In this document: positions 1-11,229 of the stretch, in pieces
Layout: each line of letters starts with the position of its first letter
Numbering within the stretch: the stretch's first letter is position 1
Origin: Phytophthora quininea
Taxonomy: Eukaryota > Oomycota > Peronosporomycetes > Peronosporales > Peronosporaceae
Length of the DNA stretch: 64,000 nt
Assembly (NCBI GenBank): GCA_011947345.1
Contig: JAAVTG010000051.1
Coordinates: 310,001-374,000 of the forward strand
Direction: 5' to 3'
Position numbers and translations under genes: made by a program
Notes under the pieces: model-generated
What the model was told of the DNA's origin: nothing
Database searches by the model: none
The model's input: the letters and a program-made list of their open reading frames with translations, nothing else

Positions 1-1118
1 ACCTTCAGCCGCCGCTACACTTTGATCGCTCCATCGTTGCGTAGAGTCAACCGCGAGTTGTCGGCCCCGTCTTCTAGCAGCTGCTGCGATTATATTCTTG
101 TAGTGTTGCTGCGGTTGAGACTAGCGCATTTTGCCAACCCACAGACACACCACCCTGCAAACGCCCGGGTGAGGGTTTACGTATTGAACTTGCACGTCTG
201 GCCGCACTGCTGTCGTCAATGCTTTATCTGCTCTGTTTGGCTGTGGACAGATTGGCGATGGATTACATCACGAACACCCGCTTCCACCCGTATATAGCGC
301 TTAGTATCGTTCTCCAGTACCGCTATCGTGGGCTGGTCACGCGGTGAGGCAATGTATCGAAGCTCCGCGCTGTTTCGATTTGGTCCTAACAACTGGGGGA
401 GTTAACAATCAGCATCAATGCTAGTCGTTCAAACTGCAGTTGAAAATCACCAGTAAGGTGATCGGCCGTGCATAGGGCTGTGTAGACCATGCGTCCGTGC
501 CCTTGTTGGCGCCAATGCATGACATCTCGGAGGCGAACCCCTTGTACTGCCACCGTTCCACAAATTGATGCCGGTGCCAAATAATCCCCATTTTCTTGAA
601 AAAGTCGTAGTTCTATCATGTACGCGTATGGGATCCATTCGGTGCAGCATTCTCCATACTGTCGGGTCAAGGCAACTATCACCTTCTTTCGAGTTTCCCC
701 AGCAGTCGACTACCATCTAAATAAAGTATCCGACCATTCCACCTCATAATGGCATGCTTGGCGAGTTGGAAAAGCGCCATCACTCGTTGCCGTATGCGAG
801 AACTAGTACTTGTGCCGCCGTAATGAACGGCGATCATCCTTCCCGTGACCCACATTGTTCTGCCGAGTTGCACACCTCGTGGGTTCCGTGCTTCTCCGTT
901 TGGCAAGATGAAAACTGGAGGTCGCCTCCGGTTGAGAGCCATCATGATGTCGCCCACTACGTGCTGCTGCGTTGTACCCGTGAGTGCCCAATTCGTCACT
1001 GCCACCGTCGCCATCGCTATCAACTCTGTCCTCAAGTCTGGTATCGCAAGTCCTCCTAATGTGCGCGGAAGTGAGGCAAGGTCCGCGTTCGACCAGGCTC
1101 GCCCACCGTCGAGAAATT

Positions 1119-2218
1119 CTATAAAGCAAGAGTGCCAAATAAAGTTTTTGATCTTGCGAGTGAGTCGCTGCACCGTTTGCGACGTTGGCCAGGCATGGCG
1201 TCTAATGTACAGCAGCTTGGGGATAACGATAGCCGTTGCGATGGCGCTCCGCTGATCAACCGTAGTAGTTTTTGCGATGCGAGCCAGAGACGCGTGGTGA
1301 GTTGCTTTTCAGCAATGGTCCATGTGACTTCCGGTTGTTGTCTGCTGCCCACGTGGATGCCGAGGTAGCGGCCGGTATCACCATGCTCCTGGTATTCCAG
1401 AGGTTCCGGTAATGGGTAGGTTGGAGGTGGCCCCTCAGGGTGCAACGCTATAACCATTGTTTTCTTCTCATTTAATCGAAGTCCAGACGCGCGTCCAAAT
1501 TCCTGAGCAATACTTAGCAGAACAGAGACATATTTCGGAGAGGCGAGATAGGCAGCGGTATCATCAGCATATCCAGCCACCCTCACTTCGAATTCTCCTG
1601 CACCACTCTTAATTTTCACCCCTCGCAAGCTTTGGGTGTTGTCAAGTTTCCGATAACATGGATCGAGTGCCAGGATGAAGAGCAGGGGTGCCAAGGGGCA
1701 TCCTTGGCGGATGCCACTGGTGACTTCCACCAGTCTGGACCGCTCTCCACTTGCCAAGAACCGCACCTTAGTATCAGCATGCATGCATTCCACCACACGT
1801 ATGAATTTTGGTGGGTAGCCCTGTCTTTTAGTACACGGATCATGTACTGGCGGTCTAGTGAATCATAGGCCTTCTGAAAGTCGAGTAGAAGAACCTGAGC
1901 GTCTTGTTGATCGTCGTCAAGTCCTACCACCGCTTGAGTCGCGTTATATAAGTCCAATGTGTCATGAATAGTGCGACCCGGCACGAACCCGTTTTGATTC
2001 CCATGCACTTGGTCTCCAAGTGTCCTGGTGATCCTGGTGGAGAGAATTCGCATTATCAGTTTGCAGTCTGTGTTGAGCAGAGCTAACGGCCGGTAATTGA
2101 GAGGGTCTGCTGCGTCACCAGCTTTCTGGAGGCAAAACACATTCGCGTCCAAAAACGATTTCGGGAAAACTCCATTTTCAAACCAAAGATCAAATAACCT
2201 CCACAAAATAGGCACCAA
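1119..2218 (-). pseudogene. LINE-A ORF2 reverse transcriptase core, frameshifted
   Basis: Two overlapping frames cover the RT. The first (2,218-1,616) has LNYRPLALLNTDCKL, then NGFVPGRTIHD and LLLDFQKAYDSL, the motif A region with its catalytic aspartate. The second (1,796-1,119) has SGIRQGCPLAPLLFILAL (motif B) and YADDTAAYL (motif C, the YADD box), then GRYLGIHVG. All catalytic motifs are recognisable but sit in different frames, so the copy is dead as read. The thumb and C-terminal domains continue at 1,173-386 in further frames. Confidence 0.9.
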
Positions 2219-2341
2219 CTGCTCTCCATAGGCACGATACCAGTCATTACCAAGTCTGTCCGGGGCTGAGGCTTTACCCTGCTTTCAGTCAGAGATGGCC
2301 CGATGCACGTCAGCTTCCGCGATGTTCGCGTCGACGTCGTC

Positions 2342-3465
2342 CTACGACGCATTGCTGAATCCATCGCTATTGAGCCAACCCACGACCCCATCGATGTCGG
2401 CTTTGCAGCTGATGGTTGCTGCAATATCGGTGTCCACGCAACTGCTAGTGTGTCTGGTTTTGGTGGACACCACGCTCTCCGCAACCGTTAGCTGCATTGA
2501 GGTGGGGTACTCTATTGTCTCCAAATTTTCTTGAGACTCTGCGATAAAACTCTTTGGTAGTCTTGCCCTCCCAGTGGGTATTTGCTGCAAAAGTTTTCGT
2601 TGTCGTAGTAGTGTCATGTCGTGTTTGCAGTCCGCAATGACATTCTGCAATCCAGCACGTGGGGTTGCACCCTCCACGTCGGTCAGAGTCAAGCTATCCA
2701 ATAATGCAGTGATGCTTTCCACGGAAGGGGCAACCGGGGCATTAATTCGCCTTTGTTGTTGAACAAGCCGACTTAAACGCTGCTTATATGTTGATCTCAG
2801 CCTCCGACGTTGGTGTCGCACCGTACTCAAAGTTCCTTTCACAATATCCTTCTTTAAGTCATCCCACCAGCCTGCTGCCTCGGCCGCAGTCACTGTTGGC
2901 CCCGAGATACACTCTAAGAATGCTTCTAGCGTAGCTCGTGTGTAATTACCAACATGTTCGACTGCAAAATCCGGGACATGATAAACTCTGGCGGGCTTCT
3001 TCATCCGTACCAGGTCGGTGGGGGATTGGAGGTGCAGTTTGACTCCAGTATGGTCAACCCGTGTTTCTTGGTCAACTAGCCCCACACCCGCCACCCTCGC
3101 TTTCGCCATCAGTGACACATACCAGCGATCCAGCCGCGCCGAGACCTCGGTTCCATCGACCCCATAGTAATATGTGTGTGTTGTCTGATGATGTTGACTG
3201 AGCACTCTGTCCGAGCGGTCTTCCCGTCGCGGTCCAATTACCGCGTCTACGAGCCTCCATAGATCCAGCAGCTCTCGGAGCGCCGGCGAGTCATGGTTCG
3301 TTCTGCTTTGGTAGCTTCTATCAGCCTGTTCATCCAGGGTGCAGTTGAAATCGCCTCCGACAGCGATCAGATGTCCCGGAGGTAGCTCAATCTCTGCCAA
3401 TTTCCTGATGAAAGATTTACGCGGTGCACATAGATGTAGAGCATACACATTAATAACTAGGAGCT
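2342..3465 (-). pseudogene. LINE-A ORF2 N-terminal part: endonuclease/exonuclease/phosphatase-fold domain
   Basis: The frame opens with LLVINVYAL and contains GGDFNCTLDE, the GDFN signature of LINE endonucleases, then a substrate-loop stretch ending in SARLDRWYVS (the S-R-D-R/I-D type motif). This domain nicks the target DNA to prime reverse transcription. The first 15 or so residues of the open frame come from antisense CCT8 sequence and are not LINE. After the endonuclease comes a basic, helical linker before the reverse transcriptase. The frame ends at 2,342 while the RT continues in another frame, so the protein is broken. Confidence 0.85.
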
Positions 3466-3469
3466 GCTC

Positions 3470-5755
3470 CAGCGCTGGTGTGTCGCCAAGGAGCTGAAGG
3501 TCACCCACTCGACTGCGCTCATGGTCGTCGTGGCCTCAAAGATGCAAGAGAACGACTTTGGCGACGGCACATATCTGGTCGTGGCGCTGGTCTGCTGCGC
3601 ATGGCCAGCGAGATCTTCACGGGCTGCCAGAAGGCGCACGACAAGTGTCAGGAGATTCTGCAGAAGCTGTAGATCGTGCAGGTGAAGGGCCCGCGCGACC
3701 AGCAGGAGCTACAAAGCCCATTTGTACGGCCCTGGCCTCCAAACAATACGGCTACGAGGAGCTTCTGGTCAAGTTGGTGGCGGAGGCTTTGTCTCAATGT
3801 GATGCCTGCCGCCCCCAATAAGCCTTCCATCAATGTGGACAACATTCGCGTGGCCAAGATCATGGGCGGGAACCTGTACGACTCGACGGTGATTCGTGGT
3901 ATGGTCGTCCAGAGAAATACCGAGGGGGATGTGAAGGCGCTGAAGGCCAAGGTCGCAGTGCTCGGCTGCGGTATCGTTATCCCTTCGACTGAGGCCAAGA
4001 ACACGGTGCTCATCAAGGACGCTGACGAGCTCATGAACTACATCAAGGGCGAGGAGAAGCACATGGAGGAGGCTATTCGCGCCATTAGTGAGTCCGGCGC
4101 GACGGTGGTGGTGTTTAGCGACAGCATCAGCGAAATGGCGCCGCACTTCCTCGAGAAGTACAATCTGATAATCATCAAGATCACGCCCAAGTGGGAGCTG
4201 CGTCGTTTGTGTCGCGCTGTCAACGTTAACGCTCTGCTGCGTCTTGGAGTCCCTGAAATGGGCTTCTGTGACGGAGTAGCTGTGAAGGAAATCGGTGGCA
4301 AGGGGGTACCTGTGTTCCAGCAGGATGAGGAGGACGCCAAGATGTCTACGACCGTGCTGCGTACCAGTACTGACAATTTGCTTAACGACATCGAGAGTGC
4401 CATCGACGACGGCGTGAACTGCCTTGAGTCTGTCTGCCGGGACGGTCGGTTCGTGTCCGGTGCCGGCTCGACGGAGAAGACCTTCGGCGAGGCTACCCCT
4501 GTACGCTATCGAGGCATTCAGAGACGCTGCCCCGGATATTGGTTGAAAACTCTTGGCAGGTGGAAAGTACGAGATGTCTGGCTTGTACGCTGCCCATGCC
4601 GCAGGAAACGCCAATGCTGGAGTAAGCTGGCCGTAACTCTTATCTCCTGTTCGTGCTGCTGGTGACGTGACTGTGCGTCGATCTGCTGTGCGCTACTGCG
4701 CCAGTCCTGCCCGTGGCCTCGGGCGGTGTCTGGTGGCCAACCTAGATAACACTAACTACTTAATACACAAAATGCAACCTGCTATCTAGGCCTTTTCTGT
4801 GCAGTAGACGCCCAGTTGCCTCGTGCCAGAAGTCCTTCAAGGGTGTTATGCTTGCCGGCCGTGCGGGCTAATCTACCGCCGGGGCTGGCTCGGGTACCCG
4901 ATGGTGGCTACTGCCGCAAGCAATACCAGGCTACTACTACTGTGTCACCCTCCCTCACGGGCTAGACTACCGTGCCGGTCCTCTCTTTGGCGGTGGCTCG
5001 ATCTTCGCGTCAGTCGTCGCCGCGGCTGCGAATAGTCGTCGTCTAGTAACTTGAATATATTCCGCGACGGCACCAAACCGGCACCTACTCGCTACAGCTC
5101 GAATCCTAGACTGCCTCCTACTTACACATGCATCCGATAGCGCGTGGCTCTTCGCCTTCCTGCGATCTTTCCGTAGACGCCTGCTCGCGGCGTTCGTTAC
5201 GCCGTCCTAGCTCGATTGGGTAGTCGTCGCCTTCTCTTGCTTGACTTGGTCTTCAGCCTGGCTGCTGCCAGCGTTGTCCTCTTGCGTGCTGCTGTTGTCT
5301 TGGTCATGCCGCTGTCGTCACCCTCGCTGTCGTCCGCTGCTCGTCCATGCCGCCGTCCGCTTAGTCGTTCTCGCCGCCTTCTGTCTGCTGTACCGCCAGC
5401 TTCAAGCTGCTGCGGCTGCTGATGGCAACAGTGCCGCGGCTCACGTCTTCCCCGCTGACGGATCGGTTCTCGCAATGACACCCATGTCACTCTGGTGTGG
5501 ATGTTGACGTAAGTATTTTTGAATGCGTTGAATTGGCAAACTGGCACGCACAAGCTAACGACAGTGTGTGATGTGCATTATTACACAATGAGCAGGGGTC
5601 GCATGTAATTCCCGACGCTCTGAACAAGGGCTTCTGGGACCACCTAAAGTCCAAGATGTCGACTATCCGCCTTGATGCCGATGCTGCCATCATAGTGCTC
5701 CGTATGGACCAGATCATCATGACAAAGGCAGCTGTTTGGAGTCAGCGAATCGTGG
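3470..5755 (+). pseudogene. CCT8: CCT8 (TCP-1 theta, chaperonin subunit) pseudogene, 5'-truncated, frameshifted and insertion-split
   Basis: CCT8 is the theta subunit of the eukaryotic cytosolic chaperonin that folds actin and tubulin. Matching stretches occur in order: an equatorial segment with NDFGDGTYLVV (3,490-3,590; the GDGT nucleotide-binding motif), SKQYGYEELLVKLVAEA (3,735-3,800), then a long apical-domain frame (about 3,820-4,480) with NVDNIRVAKIMGG, LRRLCRAVNVNALLRLG and VLRTSTDNLLNDIE, then GAGSTE and AAHAAGNANAG (to 4,620). After an 871-bp insertion the gene resumes with VDVD (5,496-5,508), a plausible phase-0 intron (5,509-5,595, GTAAGT...CAG) and a C-terminal exon with IIVLRMDQIIM. 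At least four frame changes are needed, and the first quarter of the protein is absent where LINE-A begins. Retention of an intron argues for a genomic duplicate or a decayed original gene rather than a retrocopy. Confidence 0.88.
4621..5491. mobile_element. 871-bp insertion inside the CCT8 pseudogene, type unknown
   Basis: CCT8 coding sequence breaks after CTGG at 4,617-4,620 and resumes with CTGG at 5,492-5,495, so the inserted block is flanked by a 4-bp direct repeat. Removing one copy plus the block makes the CCT8 reading continuous (NANAG then VDVD). No protein domain is visible inside. The ends begin AGTAAGCTGG and end with a sequence whose complement begins AGTGACATGG, a weak terminal inverted similarity. 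A solo LTR or a non-autonomous DNA element are both possible. Confidence 0.6.
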
Positions 5756-5759
5756 TAGG

Positions 5760-6830
5760 CCCGGTGCTGACCGGTTCCTTCACGCTTTACGTGTTTTTAA
5801 TGGGCCCCAGCAGCGACGCCGTCTTCTTCCACTGTGGCCGCAAACTATGGCTGATAAGTTCGTCGCTGGGCATAGTTGGTTGTTGGTGCCGATGGTGTTT
5901 TGATGACACCTGCTAAAGTTGACACCAAATAAGCGTGAAAAGTTAAAACGGATGACTGAGGAGCTGGACAAATGGAGTTAAGGCAAGTGCGGTGGAGCAA
6001 TGGCGGTAGCGTGATGGAGTTGGCGGAGGGCAGGTCGACACGTCGGGATTGTACCTCGCTAAAATAATTCAACACCATGCAGTTTTAGGATCCATTTGGA
6101 AGACATTTGTGATTGCTCGTGTCAGGGAGTTGTGTAGAAGCACTCGAGAATGCACCAGAAACTGCCTGGTACTCCACTTGCATATTTAGTTAGCAAACAT
6201 ACAGTTAACGTTAGTCTACACAGGTAAACCAGGTCAAGAACTGCGCGGTGCATTGGCGGACGAGCGATGCACAAACTGAGTTCGAAATTGAAGGCGACGT
6301 GACAAGGAAGACGTGGATGCTTGTGAGGTCAACGGGCAAGGAGTGTTGAGTTCATTCTTCGTGACACAGTCCGAAGTCCAAGATTGTGACGTTGACGCGA
6401 CCATGCAATCGCTTGCTGCCACAGACGCAGTCTAACACCTGAAGTACCAAACTACTACTAACTGGGTGGCTGCTGCGCGTCGCAACAGCGGCGAGATCTC
6501 GCACTAAGAGACAGTGCTGTGCAGTTTACTTACACCCAGATGCAACCTAACAACCTCGACGAGATTTTCAGACAGCACATCACCAGTTCTCCCATGTATT
6601 TAGCAAAGATGAAGTTGCAGGCGCAGAATACGACGCCGCGAAGACGATAATTTTCGTCTAGACAAAATGGAAGATCATTCGGACGGCGCGGTCCGCAGTA
6701 TATGCCAGCCGACGGTACTGCGTACATGTACTACATGAGCCGGATCTAATACCACAAAGTTGGCTCTCCTGTAAAACAAGCCCACAGTCGCAGAAATCTC
6801 TCGCCTCTCTCTTCCTACTACTACAAGCTA
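5760..6830. other. Intergenic stretch with no recognised gene
   Basis: Only short open frames on both strands, without domain-like text. The final 60 bp before the COX6B start are pyrimidine-rich (CTCTCGCCTCTCTCTTCCT) and probably belong to its promoter or 5' untranslated region. Confidence 0.6.
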
Positions 6831-6836
6831 GCAGCC

Positions 6837-7088
6837 ATGCCCGGAGACGGAAAGCTCAAGACCACGCCGCTGGACCCGCGCTTCCCCAACCAGAACCAGT
6901 CGCAGCACTGCTGGACGCGCTACAACGAGTACGTGCTGTGCCTCAAGAACAACGACGGCGAGGAGGACGCCTGCAAGGCGTACTTCCAGTACGCGGCCTC
7001 GCTGTGCCCCAGCTCCTGGGTGGAGCGTTGGAACGAGCAGCGCGAGGAGGGCACGTTCCAGGGCGTGCAGTACTTCAAGGAGGAGTAG
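6837..7088 (+). CDS. COX6B: Cytochrome c oxidase subunit VIb (COX6B / Cox12)
   Basis: This intact 83-residue protein matches the usual 80-90 residue length of the family. It has the twin-cysteine coiled-coil-helix-coiled-coil-helix pattern: C25-x9-C35 (in HCWTRYNEYVLCLK) and C46-x10-C57 (in ACKAYFQYAASLC), followed by the family-typical PSSWVERWNEQREEGTF. The N-terminal TTPLDPRFPNQNQ stretch is also typical. The protein sits on the intermembrane-space face of complex IV and helps dimer contacts. Import would be through the Mia40 disulfide relay, so no cleavable signal is expected and none is seen. The start is the first ATG after a pyrimidine-rich leader, and no intron is needed. It is the only cellular gene here that looks fully intact and conserved, and third-position GC is much higher than in its surroundings. 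Confidence 0.96.
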   Translation: MPGDGKLKTTPLDPRFPNQNQSQHCWTRYNEYVLCLKNNDGEEDACKAYFQYAASLCPSSWVERWNEQREEGTFQGVQYFKEE

Positions 7089-7262
7089 AGCTCGCTGCTC
7101 TCTCCATTTGACTGTTCTGTTTCCCTTCATCGCCCCTATAGCGCTACGAAGACCAGCAACAATGTGGCTTTACTGTTGGCTACAGTCCAACCGCAGCAAC
7201 ACCTCAAAATCAAAACGTTTGCCGTCGGTAGCTCTTTGCTCTACGGTCTTTGAAAAAAAAAA

Positions 7263-7490
7263 GGCCTCCTGGTGGTCCAGTGGGTTGTGTATACAGCTCA
7301 CGAAGTTCATCCCTCCGGTTGGGGTTCGAGACCCTGCGGGGGCTGCCGGGGCGAGGGCCTACAGAAAACCTCCAGAAGAAAGGAAATGATTAACTTCACA
7401 TCCAAATATCCCACTCAAATTCAATCATCATTCAACAGATCAGGTTTCAGAATAGCAAATACCCCCAGCCATAAGAACAACCAGGAAAAT
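7263..7490 (+). mobile_element. tRNA-derived SINE, copy 1
   Basis: The sequence starts GGCCTCCTGGTGGTCC and is closely related to the copy at 60,176-60,421. It contains an RNA polymerase III A box, TGGTCCAGTGGG (7,273-7,284), and a B box, GGTTCGAGACC (7,323-7,333), 38 nt apart, as in tRNA genes. The downstream part (TAACTTCACATCCAAATATC and on) is unrelated to tRNA. An A-run lies just 5' of it. Its 3' end abuts the 3' end of a LINE at 7,497, so the flanking target duplication is not clear here. Confidence 0.8.
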
Positions 7491-7496
7491 AGAAAG

Positions 7497-9300
7497 AAGA
7501 AATTTAAGTTGATTAACCAGTCGGATAAACCGTTTTTCTAGCTACGATCGTATGCTACTTAGTCGTTCTGCTGCTTAGTTTCGTGGAATCCAAACGTGAC
7601 TTGCTGGTAGTGTGTTTCGCGGCGCAGGTGGGTCAAAGCCTAACTTCTCCAGAACAGAGGTTACAATTTTGTCGTCAATCCCAAGCTCCGCTGAATGGTG
7701 ATTGATGAACAGACAGTGTCGTCGAAAGAGGACATCACATTTTGGACGCTTGGTATTTCAGCTGTAGTTTCACGGAATAGTATGTCGTTTCTCAATCTCC
7801 ACGTAGCATGGAACGCGATCGCAGTGTGGACTCGCCACAGTAGCAGGACCACCTTTTGGTTCTGCCTCCACTCCCTATTCAGGTCTCGTGGTTTAGGAAA
7901 AATTAGCAATCGCCAATCCAACTCCGTCGCGAAAGCCTTATGCCATGGGGACCACAATGGGGTCCACATTTGCGTCAGAGCTGGGCACGAGAAGAAACAG
8001 TGCTCTACTGTTTCTATCGCAGCACATGATCGTCTCACACACTGTTGAATCGTAGGATTTAACGACTTGAGGAAGAACAGCCTTGATCCGACAATGAGGT
8101 CTCCAAAGAACATTCTCAGCATCACATCGTGGATAACAGGAACCAGAAACTGGCGGAGGGCGAGTATCTGTTGTAACGTAGTATGGATCTGTCGTTGCGG
8201 ACAGCCAAGCACTTTCATGGGGTGTGGTTGCACGCATCTATCAGGCCGCAACAATTTGTCCCAGTCTTGGGATTTTAGATTTGGGAAGAACCGAGATGTT
8301 TTTCCGACTGTCAGTCCCAATGTCGGCGGCATTGCACCTCGCGTTGCCACGCTTATTCCACCTGTCTCTGGGTGTGGCAATACCCGTTCAAACACCTGGG
8401 TTAGCTGTCGATAAAGCTGGGCGATATCCGTCAGTGCAACCCTGGACCCCAGAATTGACGTAGCTCGGTAGATACCCCCTGAAAAACACCATGAGGGTTG
8501 GCCATCGATGGGAAGTATCTAGAAAGTCTGCTATACACCATTTGCCTTTTGAAGCAAGCTCTTTACAGAGGCACCGGAATTTGACGGGTCCTGTTCCCAG
8601 TGGTGCGCGATGAGCATCTTGTCTGCGCCACACCTGGAAATTTGTCGATGCATTCCACCATATTGGGCTGAATAACGAGTTTTGGAGTGTCTTCATTCTA
8701 GTGTATCGTAATGAGTACTTGCTTGGCCATTTTACGCGTCTCCAATCTTGCAGTAGTTTACGCCACCATAACGGGAGCATTGTTGCTTTCCATCCAGGAG
8801 GTTCAGGTGGATTTTGTAGCAAAAACTCTCCCGACCACGGACGTACAAATTCCCCATATCGGTGTCGTAGTAATTCTGCTATGGGTTTATATCACACTGT
8901 TTCGTCGTTTTCATTATGACAAGCGAGGACTTTGACAAATTTTTGAAGGAAGAGAAAACGTTGTCTCCGGATGCAGGACATAATCTCTGGTACCCCAATT
9001 CCATCGTCTTGCCGTGCTTGTATGGCAAATGAAGTGGGAACGATGTTAATACCTCCACGACTAGCTCCCACCCGGTTGTAGAGTATGAACGTTTTAACGG
9101 CGCTTTGCCATCGTTTGATATACCTAGTGGGAATAACAGTCGTCGTCGTAAAGTACCATATCGTCGACAGTACGATAGCTTGGACAATTAGTCGCCTTCC
9201 CACGAGTGTTCGAGCTCGCCCTTTCCAAAGTTGAGGTCTTGTCATCAGCTTGTGATCTAATTGTTTGGCTAACTCGGTCGAAGTCAGCTTTCTCTGCGAA
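7497..9300 (-). mobile_element. LINE-B copy 1, 5'-truncated, frameshifted
   Basis: The minus-strand reading gives, from right to left, the RT thumb region (GRRLIVQAIVLSTIWYF near 9,180), a middle region rich in tryptophan (PLWWRKLLQDWRRVKWPSK) and the C-terminal zf-RVT zinc-binding region (NPTIQQCVRRSCAAIETVEH, then CFFSCP) with ATWRLRNDI. The 3' untranslated end (near 7,497) matches that of the copy at 62,491 almost base for base. RT motifs A-C are missing because the copy begins near 9,300. Compared with the 62.5-kb copy there are one-base length differences in short runs (for example near 7,722 and 8,456) that break the frame. Catalytically dead. Confidence 0.9.
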
Positions 9301-9304
9301 GCAC

Positions 9305-9612
9305 GTTGTGGTCCCCGACGTGTGTTCTCGCGGTACGTTTTCTACCTGCGGTGCTCTTCGTATCATTACGACGACGGTTTTCAGATGCTGCGCGTACAGG
9401 GCAAGCGGCTTCATATCCAGGTGAAAGTTCGAGTTCGAAACGAGGTTCAAGACGACGATGCCCTCAAAGGACATTTTCCTTCACGACGAATTGGAATACA
9501 GCACGTTCACACCCGATCTAGAGTCGTGGGCTGAAAAAGAGCCCGCCCTGGACATTGCTACGACAGTGCAGCTCTCAGCTGAACAGCCGATGGCGATCAA
9601 GTATCGACTGAG
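9305..9612 (+). pseudogene. Unassigned coding-like fragment(s)
   Basis: Immediately outside the LINE end there is protein-like text in two frames: FYLRCSSYHYDDGFQMLRVQ (9,338-9,400) and, from 9,451 to a stop at 9,612, a frame with DELEYSTFTPDLESWAEKEP and VQLSAEQPMAIKYRLSGLR. The second has a distant feel of a sliding-clamp C-terminal strand pattern (PCNA/Hus1/Rad1), but I would not name it. No upstream exon is visible. Confidence 0.3.
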
Positions 9613-10034
9613 TGGTCTGCGTTAGCAGCAATCACACAACGTGAAAGATGATGGCAGAGGTGTGTTGGTGTGCGGCTGATGCCCCGCAATTCGCGCTGAT
9701 ATATATCTACTGAAGGTTTTGCAGCGCAGCTGCACATTTAGATGCCAGCTCGGCGGCCATGCAACGTGGCACGAATACCTGCCTCTGTTTCAGCGCCGTT
9801 CAACGGACACCTGCGAGATATGGCCGGCTGCACGGCCACAGATTCTGCTCTTGCACCTCCACGGCGGAATAAACCTCCACGATGGGCCGAAACCTTCGCT
9901 TCTTTCGCGCTGACATACTGCCAAGTCAAAAGGGCAGGGGGTCTGAGCTATCACCGGTTCTGGCACCGCGTGAGTACGACTGCCGCGACCACTCCGGAAT
10001 CCTACGTGCAGTCACTCTCCAGCGCCTGACGTGT

Positions 10035-10150
10035 GCTGCCGAAAGTCAGTATCTATCACGCCAATTGCAGGCCGCCGGTCTCTTCACCGAGGCCCATGTA
10101 CGAGGCGCTGGTGAGCGGCGGGACAGGCATGTTCGCCGAGGGATTCCTCT
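10035..10150 (+). pseudogene. Short UDP-glucose pyrophosphorylase-like fragment
   Basis: Frames here read CRPPVSSPRPMYEALVSGGT and, one base over, QLQAAGLFTEA, close to the text that begins the longer fragment at 12,310 (QAAGLSTEA and CLYEALVSGGTGMITKG). It lies outside the left arm and stops being similar within about 100 bp. It is a second, partial copy of the same gene region, already present before or independent of the inverted duplication. Confidence 0.55.
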
Positions 10151-10329
10151 GTGTTGCTCCAAACAGGGCGCTCCATCGCCCAGCAACGACCGAATCAAGC
10201 GCTGACCCACTTATCCCAGTTTGAAACGTCGTCCAGTGCGCAATGTATACAGACATTTACTGGTTAAGCAGAATACCGCAAGCCCAACGCATTGTGCTCC
10301 GCTTGCGGGGCTGTAGGGCCTCAGTCCGG

Positions 10330-11060
10330 ATGACTTCATGAGACTGGCACCCATCTACGTGGGGGACGCGTCGGGCTGCTTGACCAGACCACAGAGATCT
10401 ACGATCAAGCTGTGAAACCGGTTATGCTGTTGGAATTGCCTTCGTACGATGCCCTTTTGAAGAACACCTTGCTGGACGCCAAAAGTCATGAGGAAGCGAC
10501 AGAGGCCCTGAGATACGTTTAGGCCGGAGACGATGTCATCCCAGCGGAGAACACATTCGTCGGTGGAAGTGGTGAATGCTTGCCAATATGGAGTTGCCAC
10601 ACCGCTGATGAAGCAGGGACTTTGTGGAAGATTGGCGTTCGCCTGCGAGACGTTCCAACTGCTGCTGACGCACGCAGAGCGGGACACGAAATCCACAGAC
10701 TCGCCCATCGTCTTTTTGTTATCTTTATCGACGAATCCCACAAGGTAAGCACTGATGGTAGGTAGGACTGAAGTTGTGTTATGGTGTTGACGCGTGTTTG
10801 CTGCAAACATCTAACGACTTCTATGACGAAGATTTAGACGACCCTGAAAAGCATAACGGGGGTGAAGAAAACTGGTCGTTTCGAGGTATGCGAACACTAC
10901 CATAAAAGATAAACCGGTCGCGGTCGAGAATTGTGTAGAGTTACGCCGAATGGGAGCTTATAAACTCGTCCAGGGAACGGAGCTGGCGGTGGAACTGCAC
11001 GTTGATCACGTGCGAGCGATTCTACACAATAAAAACCTCATCCCCAAACAGCGAGGTACG
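10330..11060 (+). pseudogene. Unassigned gene fragment, possibly ORC4-like
   Basis: Protein-like text occurs in several plus frames: LLDQTTEIYDQAVKPVMLLE (10,378 on), LPSYDALLKNTLLDAKSHEE, then ACETFQLLLTHAERDTKST with a hydrophobic strand before it ends, and near 10,945 RRMGAYKLVQGTELAVELHV followed by DHVRAILHNK. The last piece resembles the winged-helix C-terminus of origin recognition complex subunit 4, and the middle piece could be the region before its Walker B strand, but the similarity is by eye only. Stops and frame changes (for example TAG at 10,522) show it is not functional. The same text is present inverted in the right arm (about 28,955-29,685). Confidence 0.35.
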
Positions 11061-11229
11061 CCGTTCATTTTCTCCGTGATGATGTTGGTGTCTTGGAGGG
11101 GCGGGAGCGACGAAAAGTCCGTGACAATGGTCTCGTCGACGACTGCTGCTGCGCCGAGGTTGATAAGGTGTGGCGTCTGTGATAAGCTTGAGCAAAGGCA
11201 CGTGTTTGTGTCGTTCGCTTGGTCATGTT

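Larger units (their letters stand above)
1..3468 (-). mobile_element. LINE (non-LTR retrotransposon) A, both ends missing
   Basis: Reading the minus strand, the order is apurinic-type endonuclease (about 3,465-2,700), a linker, reverse transcriptase (about 2,220-1,300) and a long C-terminal region that runs to the left window edge. Frames change several times (near 2,340, 2,080, 1,620 and 1,170), so the copy is not translatable as one ORF2 protein. No ORF1 is present. At about 3,468 the LINE stops abruptly and CCT8-like sequence begins on the other strand, so the copy is 5'-truncated. The 3' end lies outside the window, so no target duplication can be tested. It is a different LINE lineage from the copies at 7.5, 33.4, 38.8 and 62.5 kb, because its reverse transcriptase text differs strongly from theirs. 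Confidence 0.9.

Noticed and set aside
3769..4614. 281-codon minus-strand frame opposite CCT8
   Set aside because: High-GC antisense shadow. The plus strand carries unmistakable CCT8 motifs.
9451..9612. Sliding-clamp (PCNA/Hus1) assignment
   Set aside because: Only a vague strand-pattern likeness over about 50 residues, with no anchor motif.
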